57,381 nt of DNA from WRIS01 sp050945135 (GTDB taxonomy: Bacteria > Actinomycetota > Coriobacteriia > Coriobacteriales > Eggerthellaceae): contig JBMNSJ010000006.1 of the NCBI GenBank assembly GCA_050945135.1, positions 1 through 57,381 on the forward strand. Reading direction: 5' to 3'. Shown one piece after another: positions 27,382 to 35,708 of the stretch. How positions within the stretch are numbered: position 1 is the first letter of the stretch; the number at the start of each line of letters is the position of its first letter. The notes beneath the pieces were generated by a model. The model was not told the origin of the DNA. It saw only the letters and a program-made list of their open reading frames with translations, and made no database searches. The translations under genes and the position numbers were made by a program.

Positions 27382-27706
27382 TCCCCACATGTGCCACCAC
27401 CGCATGTGCCGCCTCCGCGCTTCCGCGCCCACACCCGCGCCTGCCGTGCATCGCCCATATTTCACACATCCACACGCGGCTTCATTTTCGACTCACAACT
27501 TACATCCCTGCGTTCACGCTCACTGCTTCTGCAGTGCCACGCAACACCGACCCTGAAACCTGCCTGCTTGTTTTCGATGTGCCGAACGGAGATATATTTC
27601 CCATTATGACTGTGCGCCAAAGCTCTGAGTGATAGAATCTTGTGCGTATGAAATCGGAGTTGACGCAAGGCGCACGTGCAGCCTTATTGAATGGCGGGGG
27701 ATAGGT

Positions 27707-28879
27707 ATGAACTTTGTAACAGCTGGAGAAAGCCACGGCGCATTGCTTACGGCAATTGTGAGCGGGGTTCCTGCTGGTCTGAAAATATCTCAGGCACAGA
27801 TTGATGCCGACCTTGCTCGCAGGCAGGGTGGATACGGAAGAGGCGAACGTCAAAAAATCGAAACCGATAAGGTCCGCATCGTCTCGGGGCTGCGCTTTGG
27901 CCGCACCTTGGGTACTCCAATTGCTTTGCAGGTTGAAAACAAGGATTGGGCTAACTGGACCGAGCGTATGTCTCCAACAGGAGACGCCCCCAATGATCTT
28001 ATTCGAGAAGTAAGTCCTCGGCCCGGTCATGCAGACCTTGTCGGCGCAATGAAAATCGATTCTGAGGATTGCCGCGATGTGCTCGAGCGTGCAAGCGCTC
28101 GAGAAACAGCTATGCGCGTTGCTGCTGCGGGAATAGCTCGTGAGTTTCTTGCTGACCTGGGTGTAGAGGTTCATTCCTATGTCACCCGTATCGGGAGTGC
28201 GGCGTATGTTGAAGACGAGCCGATGTTGCAAGCCCCCGATTACAAACCACTCGATATCGAGATGAGCGATGTTCGCTGCCCCGATAAAGAGGCGAGCGAG
28301 GCGATGAAGAAAGCTATTGACGAGGCTCGTGCATCAGGCGAAAGCCTGGGCGGAACCTTCCGAGTGGTGGTTACTGGTTTGCTGCCGGGTCTTGGAGGTT
28401 ATGCCGAAGGCTCTGATCGCTTGACTTCTCAGTTGGGCGCGGCACTTCTGTCTATTCCGGCAATCAAGGGAATCGAGTTTGGTATTGGCTTTGAAGCTGC
28501 CGAGCGTGTAGGGTCTAAGGTCCATGACCCAATTGTGCATACGAAAAAAGAGGGATTCACCCGAGCGAGCAATAATGCTGGTGGATTGGAAGGTGGCATG
28601 ACGACTGGAATGCCTCTCATTATCACCATGGCAATGAAGCCTATACCTACCTTGAAAAATCCCTTAAACACTGTAAATATGGATACGCTCGAAGTGGAGC
28701 AGGCATCAACAGAGAGAAGCGATGTTTGTGCTGTTCCGGCCTGTGCGGTTGTGGCAGAAAGCGAAGCAGCCTTTGTGCTTGCTTCAGCTTATTTGAAAAA
28801 ATTCGGCGGCGATTCTATGGTAGACATTAAAGCCTCCATTAAAGCCTACAAGCAGCGCGTAAAAACCAAGTCACGCTAG
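27707..28879 (+). CDS. aroC: Chorismate synthase
   Basis: Protein of 390 residues. The start at ATG 27707 gives the family N-terminus MNFVTAGESHG and follows GGGGGATAGG; an earlier in-frame ATG at 27629 would add 26 unrelated residues. Conserved parts: GESHG with the active-site His, RRQGGYGRG, the RPGHADL block and LEGGMTTGMPL (flavin and EPSP binding). It makes chorismate from EPSP using reduced FMN, the last common step of aromatic biosynthesis. It heads an aroC-aroK-aroB run with gaps of 22 and -25 bases. aroA, aroD and an intact aroE are not in the window. Confidence 0.96.
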   Translation: MNFVTAGESHGALLTAIVSGVPAGLKISQAQIDADLARRQGGYGRGERQKIETDKVRIVSGLRFGRTLGTPIALQVENKDWANWTERMSPTGDAPNDLIREVSPRPGHADLVGAMKIDSEDCRDVLERASARETAMRVAAAGIAREFLADLGVEVHSYVTRIGSAAYVEDEPMLQAPDYKPLDIEMSDVRCPDKEASEAMKKAIDEARASGESLGGTFRVVVTGLLPGLGGYAEGSDRLTSQLGAALLSIPAIKGIEFGIGFEAAERVGSKVHDPIVHTKKEGFTRASNNAGGLEGGMTTGMPLIITMAMKPIPTLKNPLNTVNMDTLEVEQASTERSDVCAVPACAVVAESEAAFVLASAYLKKFGGDSMVDIKASIKAYKQRVKTKSR

Positions 28880-28901
28880 AGAGATACGAAAGACAGTTAA
28901 A

Positions 28902-29480
28902 ATGCCTGAACAAAAAAAGACCGATAAAGAAACCACTCAGTCCATCCTCACCAAACCGGTGTTCTTTGTTGGATTTATGGGTGCAGGTAAAACTTCGGTT
29001 TCGCGACGTATAGCCCGAAACGCACATATCGCATCCATCGATGCAGATGCCTACCTCGAGCGACGAGAGGGGAAAAAGATATCTGCAATTTTTTCCGAAA
29101 GTGGAGAAGATTTCTTTCGCGATCTAGAAACTGATGTGCTAAACGAGCTCGCGCATAAGGACCCTTTGCTGATTTCGTGCGGAGGCGGCGTTGTGCTCAG
29201 ACCCGAGAATCGCAAAATCTTGTCCGAGCATGGTTTTGTGGTATATCTTATGGTATCTGCTGATGAAGCGGCTGTTCGTATCAAAGATGCCTCAAGCAGA
29301 CCTCTCTTTAAGACGATTGAAAACGCTCGTGCCACCAATGATGCACGTATTCCTCTTTATCACGAAACAGCGGACATAGCTATTGAGACAATGGGCAAAA
29401 GTATTGGGCGCATTGCGCAAGAGATTACCGAGGTCCTACGGAAAGAAGGAATCTTGTGTCAAGTACAAAAGTCGTCATAA
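28902..29480 (+). CDS. aroK: Shikimate kinase
   Basis: Protein of 192 residues with an N-terminal extension of about 18 residues before the core. Walker A GFMGAGKTS, the shikimate-binding Asp in SIDADAYLE, RDLETDVL, the CGGGVV block and the lid arginine in SSRPLF are all present. It phosphorylates shikimate at O3 with ATP. It overlaps aroB by 25 bases; AroK-AroB coupling is common and some bacteria fuse the two. Confidence 0.93.
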   Translation: MPEQKKTDKETTQSILTKPVFFVGFMGAGKTSVSRRIARNAHIASIDADAYLERREGKKISAIFSESGEDFFRDLETDVLNELAHKDPLLISCGGGVVLRPENRKILSEHGFVVYLMVSADEAAVRIKDASSRPLFKTIENARATNDARIPLYHETADIAIETMGKSIGRIAQEITEVLRKEGILCQVQKSS

Positions 29481-30568
29481 ATCTTCCGCACGATGAGAAA
29501 TACGATGTCCGAATTGGCCCAGGGCTTTTGGAAGGCATTGGAGAGTACATGCTTCCGCTTGATGCGGGAGAAAAAGTTTGCGTAATAACCGATTCTCACG
29601 TGGGAGAACTTTATCTCGAGCGTGTGAAGAAGTCATTTATTGAGCAGGGACGTCAGGTAATCGAAATCAAGATTCCCGCAGGAGAACAGTCGAAAAGCGT
29701 TGAGTGCATTGCCGAGATATGGGAAGCTCTTGCGCAGGCTGGATTTTCCCGCGACATGTTAGTGTGCGCCTTGGGCGGCGGTGTTGTTGGTGATATTGCC
29801 GGTTTTGTTGCTGCAACATATATGAGAGGCGTTGACTATGTTCAAGTTCCTACGACACTTCTCGCAATGGTCGATTCTTCGGTGGGAGGAAAAACCGGTA
29901 TTGATCTCTCTGCAGGTAAAAACCTTGTAGGAGCATTCAAGCAGCCACGCTATGTGTGCGCCTCGATAGACACTCTGAACACCTTACCCGATTCCGAATG
30001 GGTTTGCGGATGTGCCGAAATTGCTAAATCAGCCGTGATTGATTCTGATGATTTCTTTTTCTGGCTGTGCGATTCTGCCGAGGATTTGATGGCGCGTAAT
30101 CAGGCAGTGGTCAGCGAAGCAATCGCGCGATGCGTAGTCTTTAAGGCAAATGTGGTTGCCGCCGATACTTTTGAAAGCAAGGGCGTTCGAGAGAGCTTGA
30201 ACTATGGCCACACTTTTGGTCATGCTATCGAAACACTTGCAGGTTTTGGCACCTTTTCACATGGTGTGGCAGTGGCAGAAGGCATGCGTTTTGCCGCGCG
30301 ACTAGGGGCGGTACTTGTTGATACTTCTCCAGAATTTATCCAGGCGCAAGATTCGCTCCTAGACTCTTTGCAGCTTCCCGAAATTGAGTGGTCGGCTAGC
30401 CCCGAGGAGCTTTTACGCGCCATGAAACGTGACAAAAAGGTGCGAAAGTCTCGCCTGCGATTCGTGCTGCCGCGTGATGTTGGTCAGTGGGAACTTGTTG
30501 AAGTCGAAGATGATGTTGTGCTGGAGCATATAGGGGCTTGGCAGCGTTCAAAAAGCGCAAGTCTTTGA
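29456..30568 (+). CDS. aroB: 3-dehydroquinate synthase
   Basis: Protein of 370 residues starting at GTG 29456 inside the end of aroK. NAD-binding and metal-site motifs are intact: GGGVVGDIAGFVAATYMRG, PTTLLAMVDSSVGGKTG, and zinc ligands in NYGHTFGHAIE with a further His in FSHGVAVAEGM. It converts DAHP to dehydroquinate, the second step of the shikimate pathway. The C-terminus is about ten residues longer than usual (AWQRSKSASL). Confidence 0.95.
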   Translation: MSSTKVVINLPHDEKYDVRIGPGLLEGIGEYMLPLDAGEKVCVITDSHVGELYLERVKKSFIEQGRQVIEIKIPAGEQSKSVECIAEIWEALAQAGFSRDMLVCALGGGVVGDIAGFVAATYMRGVDYVQVPTTLLAMVDSSVGGKTGIDLSAGKNLVGAFKQPRYVCASIDTLNTLPDSEWVCGCAEIAKSAVIDSDDFFFWLCDSAEDLMARNQAVVSEAIARCVVFKANVVAADTFESKGVRESLNYGHTFGHAIETLAGFGTFSHGVAVAEGMRFAARLGAVLVDTSPEFIQAQDSLLDSLQLPEIEWSASPEELLRAMKRDKKVRKSRLRFVLPRDVGQWELVEVEDDVVLEHIGAWQRSKSASL

Positions 30569-30589
30569 TGTATCCGAAGGAGTAGATAT

Positions 30590-31711
30590 TTGTCGTATGC
30601 CGAGAAAAGAATAGCGAAACTTCGCGCTTCGATGTCTGATCAGGGATGTAATCTTTTCTATGTGCGTGCGGTTTCGAATATTCAGTGGTTGACAGCTTTC
30701 GACGAGGTGTTTGATACTGAAGAAGCTCACGCGCTTATCGTTACCGAGGATGAAGTTGTTCTTCATACTGATTCTCGCTATATGGATGCCGCCCTTCGTG
30801 CCGCCTCTGCAACAAAGATAAAAGTGAACGCGCAAGCCAGAACGCATGCAAGCTTGCTGTTTGAGATCACTGGTACGCAATCTAGCAGGAGGCAGGGTCC
30901 GTCTATTATCGGAATCGAATCGAGCATTTCTTTGGCGGAATATCGAAGCCTCGAAAAGGAAATGCAGCAAAGCTCATTAACGGCGTCGCTTAAAGAGACG
31001 CAAGGCTTGGTTTATAATCTGCGTGCGGTCAAAGATGAAGAAGAAATTGCTCGCATGCGTGCAGCTCAAGCTATCACCGATGCGGCATATTCGCATATTG
31101 TTCGCTTTATCCGCCCGGGGATGACTGAGCGAGAAGTTCAAATCGAACTGGAAGATTTCATGGTCAGACATGGTGCGGGAGGTCTAGCCTTTTCTTCTAT
31201 AGTTGCCTCTGGGGCAAACGCCGCCCTACCTCATGCTATTCCGGGGCAAAGCATTCTTGAGCCAGGCCAAACCATCGTTCTTGATTTTGGTGCGCGACTT
31301 GGCTCGTATTGCTCCGATATGACACGCACCGTGTTTATCGGAGAGCCCGAGCAAAGAATCCGACATGCGTATGAGGCCTTACGTGAAGCCAATGAATCGG
31401 TAGAGGCTTTTCTGCGACCTGGTGTTACGGGTGCTCAAGCACAAGAACTTGCTGAGAGTATTCTTGAGAGAGCTGGCTTTGGGGGAGCGATGGGACATTC
31501 ATTAGGCCACGGCGTTGGCCTTGATGTCCACGAAGAGCCCGTTTTGGCACCGCGAAACAAACAGGCTTTGGTCGCAGGAAATGTAATTACCGTTGAGCCG
31601 GGCATCTATTTTGCGGACGAATTTGGAATGAGACTTGAAGATTTCGGTGTAATCACCGAGAACGGTTTCGAGGTTTTTACTCAATCGAGCCACGAAATGG
31701 TTATACTATAG
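30590..31711 (+). CDS. pepP: Xaa-Pro aminopeptidase (M24 family)
   Basis: Protein of 373 residues. The TTG start at 30590 is fixed by GAAGGAG about 8 bases upstream. An N-terminal creatinase-like domain (1-130) precedes the pita-bread M24 domain. The five metal ligands can be placed: Asp in VLDFGAR, Asp in CSDMTRT, His in GHSLGHGVGLDVHE, Glu in TVEPGIY and Glu in MRLEDFG. It removes N-terminal residues before proline. pepP next to efp is a frequent arrangement; the common link to proline-rich proteins is suggestive but unproved. Confidence 0.92.
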   Translation: MSYAEKRIAKLRASMSDQGCNLFYVRAVSNIQWLTAFDEVFDTEEAHALIVTEDEVVLHTDSRYMDAALRAASATKIKVNAQARTHASLLFEITGTQSSRRQGPSIIGIESSISLAEYRSLEKEMQQSSLTASLKETQGLVYNLRAVKDEEEIARMRAAQAITDAAYSHIVRFIRPGMTEREVQIELEDFMVRHGAGGLAFSSIVASGANAALPHAIPGQSILEPGQTIVLDFGARLGSYCSDMTRTVFIGEPEQRIRHAYEALREANESVEAFLRPGVTGAQAQELAESILERAGFGGAMGHSLGHGVGLDVHEEPVLAPRNKQALVAGNVITVEPGIYFADEFGMRLEDFGVITENGFEVFTQSSHEMVIL

Positions 31712-31774
31712 CAGCATAAAAACAGCGGAGTCGATTGAGGCACGTTAGGGTTTTACACGAAAGGATCTTTCTTT

Positions 31775-32335
31775 ATGGCGATTTCTACAGCGGATTTCAG
31801 GAACGGTATTTGCATCGAATACAACGACAAACTTTGGACAATCATTGAATTCCAGCATGTCAAGCCAGGTAAAGGTGGCGCTTTCGTTCGCACTAAGCTG
31901 CGCGATATTAAAACTGGTCGCGTTGTCGATAACACGTTCAATGCGGGCGTGAAGGTTGAGCAAGTGCGTCTCGAGAACAAAACAATGCAGTACCTCTACA
32001 ACGACGGCTCCGATTTCTATTTTATGGACAACTCAACGTATGAGCAGGTGTCAATACCCGCAGACATCGTTGGTGATTCGGCTCAGTGGCTGAAAGAAAA
32101 CGATGATGCTACGCTCATGTATGCTTCCGATGAGCTCATCAGCATCGAACCTCAGATGTTTGTCGAGCTAGAAGTTACCGAAACCGATCCAGGATTTAAG
32201 GGCGATACGGTACAGGGAGGCACGAAGCCTGCAACACTTGAGACTGGTGCCACCATTCAGGTTCCTATGTTTATCAACACCGGTGACGTTTTGCAGGTGG
32301 ACACTCGCGACAGTCGCTTTGTGAAGCGAGTATAA
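31775..32335 (+). CDS. efp: Elongation factor P
   Basis: Protein of 186 residues, normal length, with AAAGGA 10 bases upstream. Three beta-barrel domains. The tip loop reads KPGKGGAF with Lys33 at the position that is modified in many bacteria; with a Lys there, the route could be beta-lysylation, 5-aminopentanol addition or none, and no modification genes lie here. EF-P relieves ribosome stalling at polyproline. A terminator follows at 32397. Confidence 0.97.
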   Translation: MAISTADFRNGICIEYNDKLWTIIEFQHVKPGKGGAFVRTKLRDIKTGRVVDNTFNAGVKVEQVRLENKTMQYLYNDGSDFYFMDNSTYEQVSIPADIVGDSAQWLKENDDATLMYASDELISIEPQMFVELEVTETDPGFKGDTVQGGTKPATLETGATIQVPMFINTGDVLQVDTRDSRFVKRV

Positions 32336-32396
32336 CTAGCAGGCCTTCCAACTCTCTGGCCTATAAGCATATAGAACACAAATTGTGAAAGTATGA

Positions 32397-32425
32397 GGGG
32401 TGTCACGTGAGGTGACGCCCCTTTT
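32397..32425 (+). terminator. Intrinsic terminator after efp
   Basis: Stem GGGGTGTCAC (32397-32406) / GTGACGCCCC (32412-32421), one G-T pair, loop GTGAG, followed by TTTT. It closes the aroC-efp transcription unit. Confidence 0.85.
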
Positions 32426-32808
32426 CATGTCTTCGCATTACGCCACCAAATCTAAGACAGTCGAGCTAAATCTATGTCAAATGCAACGATTTATGGTTGC
32501 GACACGGCGCATACCCGCCCACTCGAAAAATGCCCCATCTCGTCATCAGGTATTTTATGGAACACGGCACGCTCTCTCTAGACCCATCAACCACAAAACG
32601 GGCAATCTGACTTTGATTCACGGCTTTCTGCATTGATTTGTTCGCATGAAATCGCCCAGTGGGTAAACCGGTAATTGTCTAAGCTACAAGTATCGAACCC
32701 TGTAGCAATTCTGAGCCATGAGATTGGTGCCTCGAAATGAATGCGTCCATTTCGAGAGCTCCCGCATTCGCGAGACCTGCACCCAATGCTTCTAGCCTGC
32801 GCTAAGCC
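32426..32808. other. Intergenic region with no recognised feature
   Basis: About 380 bases between the efp terminator and the converging DUF169 gene. Open frames here are short and without motifs. No tRNA, hairpin family copy or promoter stands out. Confidence 0.4.
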
Positions 32809-33285
32809 TTAGGAGTGAATCCGCTTCCGAAGACTTTTCCATATTGGTGAAGCGAGGAGGTTTTCGTTTGATTCGTGCATCATTTTGACAAACAGCTCGT
32901 GAGGAATGGTTAAGAAAAAGGTGTCTTCAGGGAAATGCGGGCGTGAGAAAGCATCAATATTTCCTATGACAGCTCGCGCTTTGTTACCCTTCTTAGTTTC
33001 CGCGAGAGGGATTCGCACAATCGAGGCGCATCCTGACGTCATCGGTGCAATAACGTTATCGTAGTCAGCTTTATCGTAGTTATACATATGGATAAGTGCC
33101 GACAGCTGATCGGGGGTAACGAGAAAGCTCACCAAATCAGGATTACTTGCTTGTTCGTATGCCTCAAAGCGTATTGCATTATGTCCGCACATAACATCTT
33201 TTGGCTGGTTCAGCAAAAATTGTTCAGCTAGAACAGGATCTTTCTTATCCTCCTGGTTTGAATCGGCGCTAGGGGTCTGATTCAA
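32809..33285 (-). CDS. DUF169-family protein, N-terminally truncated
   Basis: The 158 residues match the central and C-terminal part of DUF169 (LVSFLVTPDQLSALIHMYNY, DNVIAPMTSGCASIVRIP, KARAVIGNIDAFSRPHF, DTFFLTIPHELFVKM). Family members are about 230-260 residues and begin with a further conserved domain that is missing. The only in-frame start codon upstream is TTG 33285, which lies inside the first palindrome of the neighbouring cluster, so the first 9 residues are made by repeat DNA. A GGAGG at codons 13-15 is followed by no start codon at the right distance, and the next ATG is codon 32. I think the 5' end was replaced by the repeat and the gene is probably dead; translation of a truncated protein cannot be excluded. 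Confidence 0.55.
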   Translation of the reverse strand: MNQTPSADSNQEDKKDPVLAEQFLLNQPKDVMCGHNAIRFEAYEQASNPDLVSFLVTPDQLSALIHMYNYDKADYDNVIAPMTSGCASIVRIPLAETKKGNKARAVIGNIDAFSRPHFPEDTFFLTIPHELFVKMMHESNENLLASPIWKSLRKRIHS

Positions 33286-33533
33286 GCCAATTTCAATAGA
33301 GTCGGCGCTAGGGGTCTGACTCTATTTCACAGCAACTGTGCCGGCGCTAGGGGTCTGGCACAGAAAGCTGTGAGTGAGCTTGTGATACCGGTGTGCTAGG
33401 GGTGTGCCGGTACCGCAAATGATACCGGTGTGCTAGGGGTGTGCCGGTACCAAATATCCGGCAGTGGGGTCTGCGAGATAGAGCTCAGGCAAAGGAAGAA
33501 GATCGTGTCGACGAACTAGGGGGTCGACACGAT
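33258..33533. repeat. Cluster of six hairpins with a shared CTAGGGG loop and different stems
   Basis: Stems: 1) TTGAATC 33258-33264 / GATTCAA 33279-33285; 2) ATAGAGTC 33296-33303 / GACTCTAT 33318-33325; 3) CTGTGCC 33336-33342 / GGCACAG 33357-33363. All three enclose the identical 14-base loop GGCGCTAGGGGTCT. 4) TACCGG 33386-33391 / CCGGTA 33407-33412 and 5) TACCGG 33423-33428 / CCGGTA 33444-33449 enclose TGTGCTAGGGGTGTG. 6) ATCGTGTCGAC 33502-33512 / GTCGACACGAT 33523-33533 encloses GAACTAGGGG and is followed by a T-run, so it could terminate. Loop conserved, stems unrelated but each perfectly paired: a REP/BIME-like family is the nearest known class. CTAG puts a TAG stop on both strands. Confidence 0.8.
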
Positions 33534-33812
33534 TTTTTCAAATCCCGTTCTGTTTTGAAGCTCAACCAAGCTATCCATTCCTTACAGCTGCATAATTTCA
33601 CCACTCGACCCATGAAATTCATATCGACTTTCTGCACGAAGGCTTTCCTTCTTATATAATGCGTTATTACCTCATTTTCGGAGGATGCGAATATCAAATA
33701 TCATTGAGATCCGCAGAAGCATTTACCGAGCTCGCATAATGAGCGAGTGTGGTTCTCACTGACTCCGATAAGCTTATGCAAGCGACGATACTAATGAAGG
33801 GGGTGTGAGTTC
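33534..33812. other. Leader region before the carboxyltransferase gene
   Basis: About 280 bases. On the minus strand a short frame (MDSLVELQNRTGFEKIVSTP) ends in the TAG supplied by hairpin 6; it may be the tail of a lost gene. A small stem CTCGC / GCGAG lies near 33732-33748. The ribosome binding site AAGGGGGTG precedes the ATG at 33813. No promoter was identified with confidence. Confidence 0.35.
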
Positions 33813-35708
33813 ATGCCAAGACTTCAAATAATGGATACAACCATCCGCGACGGACAACAGAGTTTGTGGGCTACACGTATGCAGATAGGCGATATGCTGC
33901 CCATTCTGCCACAAATGGACCGCGTCGGATATTGGGCAATCGAGGCCTGGGGCGGTGCAACTTTTGATACCTGTCTGCGCTTTCTCGATGAAAATCCCTG
34001 GGAGCGGTTGCGTTCCATCAAGGCAAAAACTCCCAACACGCCACTGTCCATGCTCTCGCGTGGTCAAAACCTGGTTGGATATAAGCACTATTCACACGAT
34101 ATCTGCGATCGTTTCATCGATGTGGCTCATCGCAATGGTATTGAGGTGTTCCGCGTTTTCGACGCATTAAACGATATCCGCAATGTTATCGACAACGCCG
34201 AAGCTATCAAAAAGCACGGCGGACTTTTCGAAGGTGCCATCTCATACACTATGTCACCTGTTCATACATTGGATAGCTATCTAGAGTACGGACAAGCGCT
34301 GAAAGACTTGGGCGCTGATTCTTTATGCATCAAAGATATGGCGGGAATGCTAACTCCTTACCGTACCGAGCGTATGGTAAAGGCCTTCAACGCCGAAATC
34401 GGGCTGCCAATTCATATTCATTGCCACTATGTTGGCGGTATGGCTCCGGCAAACATCATTAAAGCAGCTGAAGCTGGTGCGTCGATTGCCGATACTGCAT
34501 CGGCTCCATTAGCATTTGGTAATTCTCATCCCGCTGTCGAGATGATTGTTGCAGCTTTGCAGGAGAGCCGCTACGACACCGGTCTCGATCTAGAGCTTCT
34601 CTTTGAGATTGCCGAGTATTGGGAAGAGGTACGCAAGCGTGGTCACTACAAGCGCGGTGTATCCTCACTCATCCATATGCAGGTTTACTCGCATCAGGTT
34701 CCTGGTGGAATGATGAGCAACCTTGTATCTCAGCTCGAGATCCAGAACGCAAAAGATCGTTTGCCTGAGGTAATGAAGGAGATTCCTAAGGTGCGTGCAG
34801 AGGTTGGTTATCCACCTCTTGTAACACCTATGTCTCAAATTGTAGGAACGCAAGCGGTATTTAATGTGCTTACCGGCAAGCGCTGGAGTGTTGTCTCGAA
34901 AGAGATGAAAGATTATATTTGTGGCTATTATGGGAAAGCTCCCGGTCCGATAGATAAAGAAATAATGAAGAAAGTCGTGGGGGATTCCCAAATCCTTCCG
35001 CCCGGTGTGGCACCAGGTTCGTTAGTCACTACTACATATGAAGAAGTGCGTGACGAAATCGGTGATCTTGCTAAAACAGAGGAAGACGTGTTGATGTATG
35101 CGCTCTTCCCGAATGAGGCTCGTACTTATTTAAGCAAGCATCGTACATCGGAGAAGGTCGATTTCCTGCTCGAAGAAGAATCGAGCGGTACCAAAGAGGA
35201 GGATTACGTGGATATCAATCAAATCCGTGAGCTCGTTCGCGTTGCTGAAGAAAGCGGCGTTGGCGAAATCATCGTTGAAGAAGAGGGAACGCGCATTGCA
35301 GTAAGAATGCCAGGTTCAGTACCAAGCGAAAACACACAAGTTGCTGTTGCTGCTCCTTCCTTCGAGCCTGCACCTACTGCACCTGCTGCAGCAGAAAGCT
35401 CAGCTCCCGCTGCGGGCGCTAGCGATCGTCCCTCTCATTGGTTGCCGGTTATCGCTCCAATGGTCGGAACATTCTACGCTGCACCAGCCCCAGGTGAGCC
35501 TCCCTTCGTTTCTGTTGGAGACGAAGTTGCGGCAAACCAAACGCTGTGTATCGTTGAAGCGATGAAGCTCATGAACGAAATTCCAGCAGAAGAGATGGGC
35601 ACCATTCGCGAGGTTTGCCTCGAGGATGCAACGCCTGTTGAGTACGGCACCGTACTGTTCTATCTTGAGCCATTAGGAGTGCCAGCTCCAGCACCGGAGA
35701 CTGCCTAA
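33813..35708 (+). CDS. pycB: Pyruvate carboxylase B-type carboxyltransferase fused to an AccB-like biotin carrier
   Basis: Protein of 631 residues. Residues 1-450: carboxyltransferase TIM barrel of the PycB/OadA/5S family (MDTTIRDGQQSLWATRM; active-site Lys in LCIKDMAGMLTPYR; metal-binding HIHCHYVGGM). Residues about 465-500: a segment typical of AccB N-termini (INQIRELVRVAEESGVGEI then a basic strand TRIAVRMPG). Residues about 505-535: Ala/Pro linker. Residues 540-625: biotinyl domain with VEAMKLMNEI, the Lys being biotinylated. It carries CO2 from carboxybiotin to pyruvate (oxaloacetate synthesis) or the reverse. No membrane beta subunit of a sodium-pumping decarboxylase is nearby. It overlaps the biotin carboxylase gene by one base (TAATG). 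Confidence 0.82.
   Translation: MPRLQIMDTTIRDGQQSLWATRMQIGDMLPILPQMDRVGYWAIEAWGGATFDTCLRFLDENPWERLRSIKAKTPNTPLSMLSRGQNLVGYKHYSHDICDRFIDVAHRNGIEVFRVFDALNDIRNVIDNAEAIKKHGGLFEGAISYTMSPVHTLDSYLEYGQALKDLGADSLCIKDMAGMLTPYRTERMVKAFNAEIGLPIHIHCHYVGGMAPANIIKAAEAGASIADTASAPLAFGNSHPAVEMIVAALQESRYDTGLDLELLFEIAEYWEEVRKRGHYKRGVSSLIHMQVYSHQVPGGMMSNLVSQLEIQNAKDRLPEVMKEIPKVRAEVGYPPLVTPMSQIVGTQAVFNVLTGKRWSVVSKEMKDYICGYYGKAPGPIDKEIMKKVVGDSQILPPGVAPGSLVTTTYEEVRDEIGDLAKTEEDVLMYALFPNEARTYLSKHRTSEKVDFLLEEESSGTKEEDYVDINQIRELVRVAEESGVGEIIVEEEGTRIAVRMPGSVPSENTQVAVAAPSFEPAPTAPAAAESSAPAAGASDRPSHWLPVIAPMVGTFYAAPAPGEPPFVSVGDEVAANQTLCIVEAMKLMNEIPAEEMGTIREVCLEDATPVEYGTVLFYLEPLGVPAPAPETA

Larger units (their letters stand above)
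26358..27706. other. Long non-coding region with palindromes and a C-rich repeat island
   Basis: About 1.35 kb with no gene I can support. It holds at least one hairpin of the CTAGGGG-loop family (26689-26712), a weaker one at 26660-26682, and the C-rich repeats listed separately. A minus-strand frame at 26797-27087 (96 residues) and Arg-rich minus-strand frames over the repeats are open by chance or are decayed; none has a recognisable motif or good start. The last 25 bases contain the strong ribosome binding site (GGGGGATAGG) of aroC. Confidence 0.5.

Noticed and set aside
27026..27475. Arg-rich protein gene on the minus strand with internal repeats
   Set aside because: Its repeats are just the translation of the C-rich DNA repeat; no motif, no ribosome binding site and odd composition.
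33258..33533. CRISPR array
   Set aside because: Spacing between units is irregular (37-80 bases), the repeated part is a hairpin loop of about 14 bases, stems are unique and no cas gene is near.
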